Shown: positions 58,504 to 64,000 of the stretch, piece after piece
How positions within the stretch are numbered: the first letter of the stretch is position 1
Layout of the letters: every line of letters begins with the position of its first letter
NCBI GenBank assembly: GCA_946122785.1
Contig: CAMGYJ010000005.1
Span: 33,966,002-34,030,001, forward strand
Direction of reading: 5' to 3'
Length of the DNA: 64,000 nt
Origin: Linum tenue
Lineage: Eukaryota; Streptophyta; Magnoliopsida; Malpighiales; Linaceae
Notes under the pieces: model-generated
The model's database searches: none
What the model was told of the DNA's origin: nothing
The model's input: only the letters and a program-made list of their open reading frames with translations
Translations under genes and position numbers: made by a program

Positions 58504-58886
58504 AGATGAGCCAACCAAAGTCCTTAGTACTTAGCTATGTGTGTTTGCTTTTGTGCTTGTATGTTTTCGAATTAGAATATTATGATGCACCAGTGTGGGC
58601 TACATGCATCTAAACTTAAGCATTAATCGTGTTATGGATGTTTGTTTTATAAGACAAATGTAAAGCTTTGACTGCTTTTTACTTTTTGTTAACAGGGTAT
58701 CTCATCTGATATGATGTACAGTTACTAGAGAAGGATCTATGTAATGCTCGTGTCAAGCTTCAAAGAACATTATGACTCATCTTTTCATAAGCTTGTAGTT
58801 TTCACAAACAGTATATTATGTTACTTGCACCATTATAATAAGTACAAGGGTTAGTTGTACAGGTGCATGTCTGTGCAGACTATTTC

Positions 58887-59222
58887 TGGAAATCTCACGG
58901 CCAATTCTGGAAATCCCACGGCCGTGAAAGAAGACGTGGTTTTGGATATGTAATTCTGGAAATATCACGGCCGTGAGATAGGCCGTGAGATAGGCCGTGA
59001 ATGTAAAAACGCACGTCTCAGTTTCCCAGAGGGTTTCACGGGTTGCTTTCGACATTATCACGGCCGTGAGATGAGCCGTGTTTTGGAATTGAATGCTGTA
59101 CCTCTCACGGCTCATCTGTTGATTCTCACGGGCGTGAGAATAAGCCGTGTGATTGTCTGGAGATAGGAAAACTACTTTTGCTTGTCACGGGTCATGTCAC
59201 GGCCGTGAGATGAGCCGTGTTT
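58887..59222 (+). repeat. Palindrome-rich spacer S5
   Basis: Fifth copy. Its start matches S3 (CTCACGGCCAATTCTGG), its end matches S1 (CACGGGTCATGTCACGGCCG), and the inverted-repeat array begins right after it. Confidence 0.8.
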
Positions 59223-59227
59223 CCTCA

Positions 59228-60657
59228 AAATTGTACCTACACTTTCTAGAGTTGTACCTTTACACTAAATTTAAAGTTGTACCTACACTTTCCTAAAAAT
59301 TGTACCTATACACTATAGTACAACTTAATGTTGTACCTACACTTTCTAACAAATCCCTCTATGGTACAACTCAAAATTGTACCTATACTAATGGTACAAC
59401 TTTTAGTTGTACCTACACTTTCTCAAAATCCTTCTATGGTACAACCCAAACTTGTACCTATACCATGGTACAACTTTAAGTTGTACCTACACTTTCTAAA
59501 AATCGGTCTATGGTACAACCCAAACTTGTACCTATACCTTGGTACAACTTTAAGTTGTACCTACACTTTTTCAAAATCCTTCTATGGTACAACCCAAACT
59601 TGTACCTATACTAATGGTACAACCTTAAGTTGTACCTACACTTTCTCAAATTCTTTTATGGTACAACTCAAAATTGTACCTATACTAATGGTACAACTTT
59701 TAGTTGTACCTACACTTTCTAATAAATCCCTTTATGGTACAACTCAAAATTGTACCTATACTAATGGTACAACTTTAAGTTGTACTACACTTTCTAATAA
59801 ATCCCTTTATGGTACAACTCAAAATTGTACCTATACTATTGGTACAACCTTAAGTTGTACCTACACTTTTTCAAAATCCTTCTATGGTACAACCCAAACT
59901 TGTACCTATACTATGGTACAACTTTATGTTGTACCTACACTTTCTAACAAATCCCTTTAAGGTACAACTAAAAATTGTACCTATACGAATGGTACAACCT
60001 TAAGTTGTACCTACACTTTCTAACAAATCCCTTTATGGTACAACTAAAAATTGTACCTATACTAATGGTACAACCTTAAGTTGTACCTACACTTTTTCAA
60101 AATCCTTCTATGGTACAACCCAAACTTGTACCTATAATATGGTACAATTTTAAGTTGTACCTACACTTTCTCAAAATTCTTTTATGGTACAACTCAAAAT
60201 TGTACCTATACTAATGGTACAAATTTAAGTTGTACCTACACTTTCTAATAAATCCCTTATGGTACAACTCAAAATTGTACCTATACTAATGGTACAACTT
60301 TAAGTTGTACCTACACTTTCTAATAAATCTCTTTATGGTACAACTCAAAATTGTACCTATACTAATGGTACAACTTTAAGTTGTACCTACACTTTCAAAA
60401 ATCCTTCTATGGTACAACCCAAAATTGTACCTATACCATGGTACAAATTTAAGTTGTACCTACACTTTCTAACAAATCCCTTATGGTACAACTAAAAATT
60501 GTACCTATACTAATGGTACAACCTTAAGTTGTACCTACACTTTCTCAAAATTCTTTAATGGTACAACCCAAATTGTACTATAACATGGTACACAATTTTA
60601 CATCTTTGTACCTACAATGGTATAAGAAATCCTCATGGTACAACTCAAAATTGTACC
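59228..60657. repeat. 76-bp tandem array of short inverted repeats, about 19 copies
   Basis: Each unit holds two inverted repeats: GGTACAACTT/AAGTTGTACC and GGTACAA/TTGTACC (with a CTCAAAA-type centre), separated by TACACTTTCTAATAAATCCC and TATACTAAT. Either strand could fold into a chain of hairpins. It lies within the DDM1 intron that follows the exon ending at 60711, starting about 50 nt after the splice donor. Confidence 0.9.
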
Positions 60658-60659
60658 TA

Positions 60660-64000
<3,341 letters not shown>

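Noticed and set aside
57580..58534. 312-codon minus-strand ORF and 275-codon plus-strand alternative ORF
   Set aside because: Shadows of the acidic repeat tail (low-complexity GAG/GAC codons leave all frames open).
59328..59960. 210-codon plus-strand ORF in the inverted-repeat array
   Set aside because: Repeat-derived. Other units shift frame, and there is no protein signature.
59228..60657. CRISPR array
   Set aside because: Plant nuclear context. The repeats are contiguous tandem units without unique spacers and there are no cas genes.

Overview
The window is nuclear DNA of a flowering plant, most likely a eudicot. Genes are split by GT-AG introns, and the two host genes match the plant forms of MDN1 and DDM1. 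Nearly everything between them is transposon-derived. I name no species: nothing in the sequence fixes one.

Left edge (1-8,481, minus): the 5' part of MDN1 (midasin), an AAA+ ATPase of 60S ribosome assembly, with four AAA modules visible and a small SINE in one intron. Its upstream region carries telo-box and site II motifs. From 9,481 to 33,572 lies a three-level nest of Athila-type (Ty3/gypsy) LTR elements: old element A (plus), element B (minus, 12,661-30,364, TSD ctaca) inside A's ORF1, and very young element C (plus, 18,620-26,154, TSD ccacc) inside B's gag. A hAT-type element (10,775-11,446) sits in A's ORF1 leader intron. B and C encode Gag-protease but no reverse transcriptase or integrase, so they look non-autonomous. 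A and B also carry an ATHILA ORF-1-type gene with its own palindrome-rich upstream region and leader intron. From 33,573 to 40,432 is a decayed chromovirus-like pol split by a small non-autonomous LTR element, D (34,022-37,956, minus), which itself contains a SINE.

From 43,000 to 59,230 three transposon-type genes lie in one orientation: a Ulp1 (C48) protease-like gene, a MULE/FAR1-type transposase whose leader contains a captured HAL2-like phosphatase fragment, and a freestanding ATHILA ORF-1-like gene with an acidic repeat tail. Five direct copies of a 0.35-0.47 kb spacer, rich in the palindrome CTCACGGCCGTGAG, lie between and around them, four of them upstream of a gene or possible transcript. 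A possible microRNA-like foldback, an 81-bp minisatellite and a 76-bp array of inverted repeats lie in the same block.

Right edge (60,711-64,000, minus): DDM1, the SWI2/SNF2 remodeller that silences transposons. Eleven exons are readable, but the exons for helicase motif VI and the C-terminus are absent from the window. The intron where they should follow runs into the inverted-repeat array and then transposon DNA.

The main patterns are: (1) family-specific palindrome clusters in equivalent promoter-proximal places in unrelated elements; (2) small stem-loops conserved between elements with compensating base changes; (3) a DDM1 gene interrupted or hugely expanded by the kind of DNA it normally silences. 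All calls come from reading the sequence. No similarity search was run, and exon borders are inferred from splice consensus and frame.
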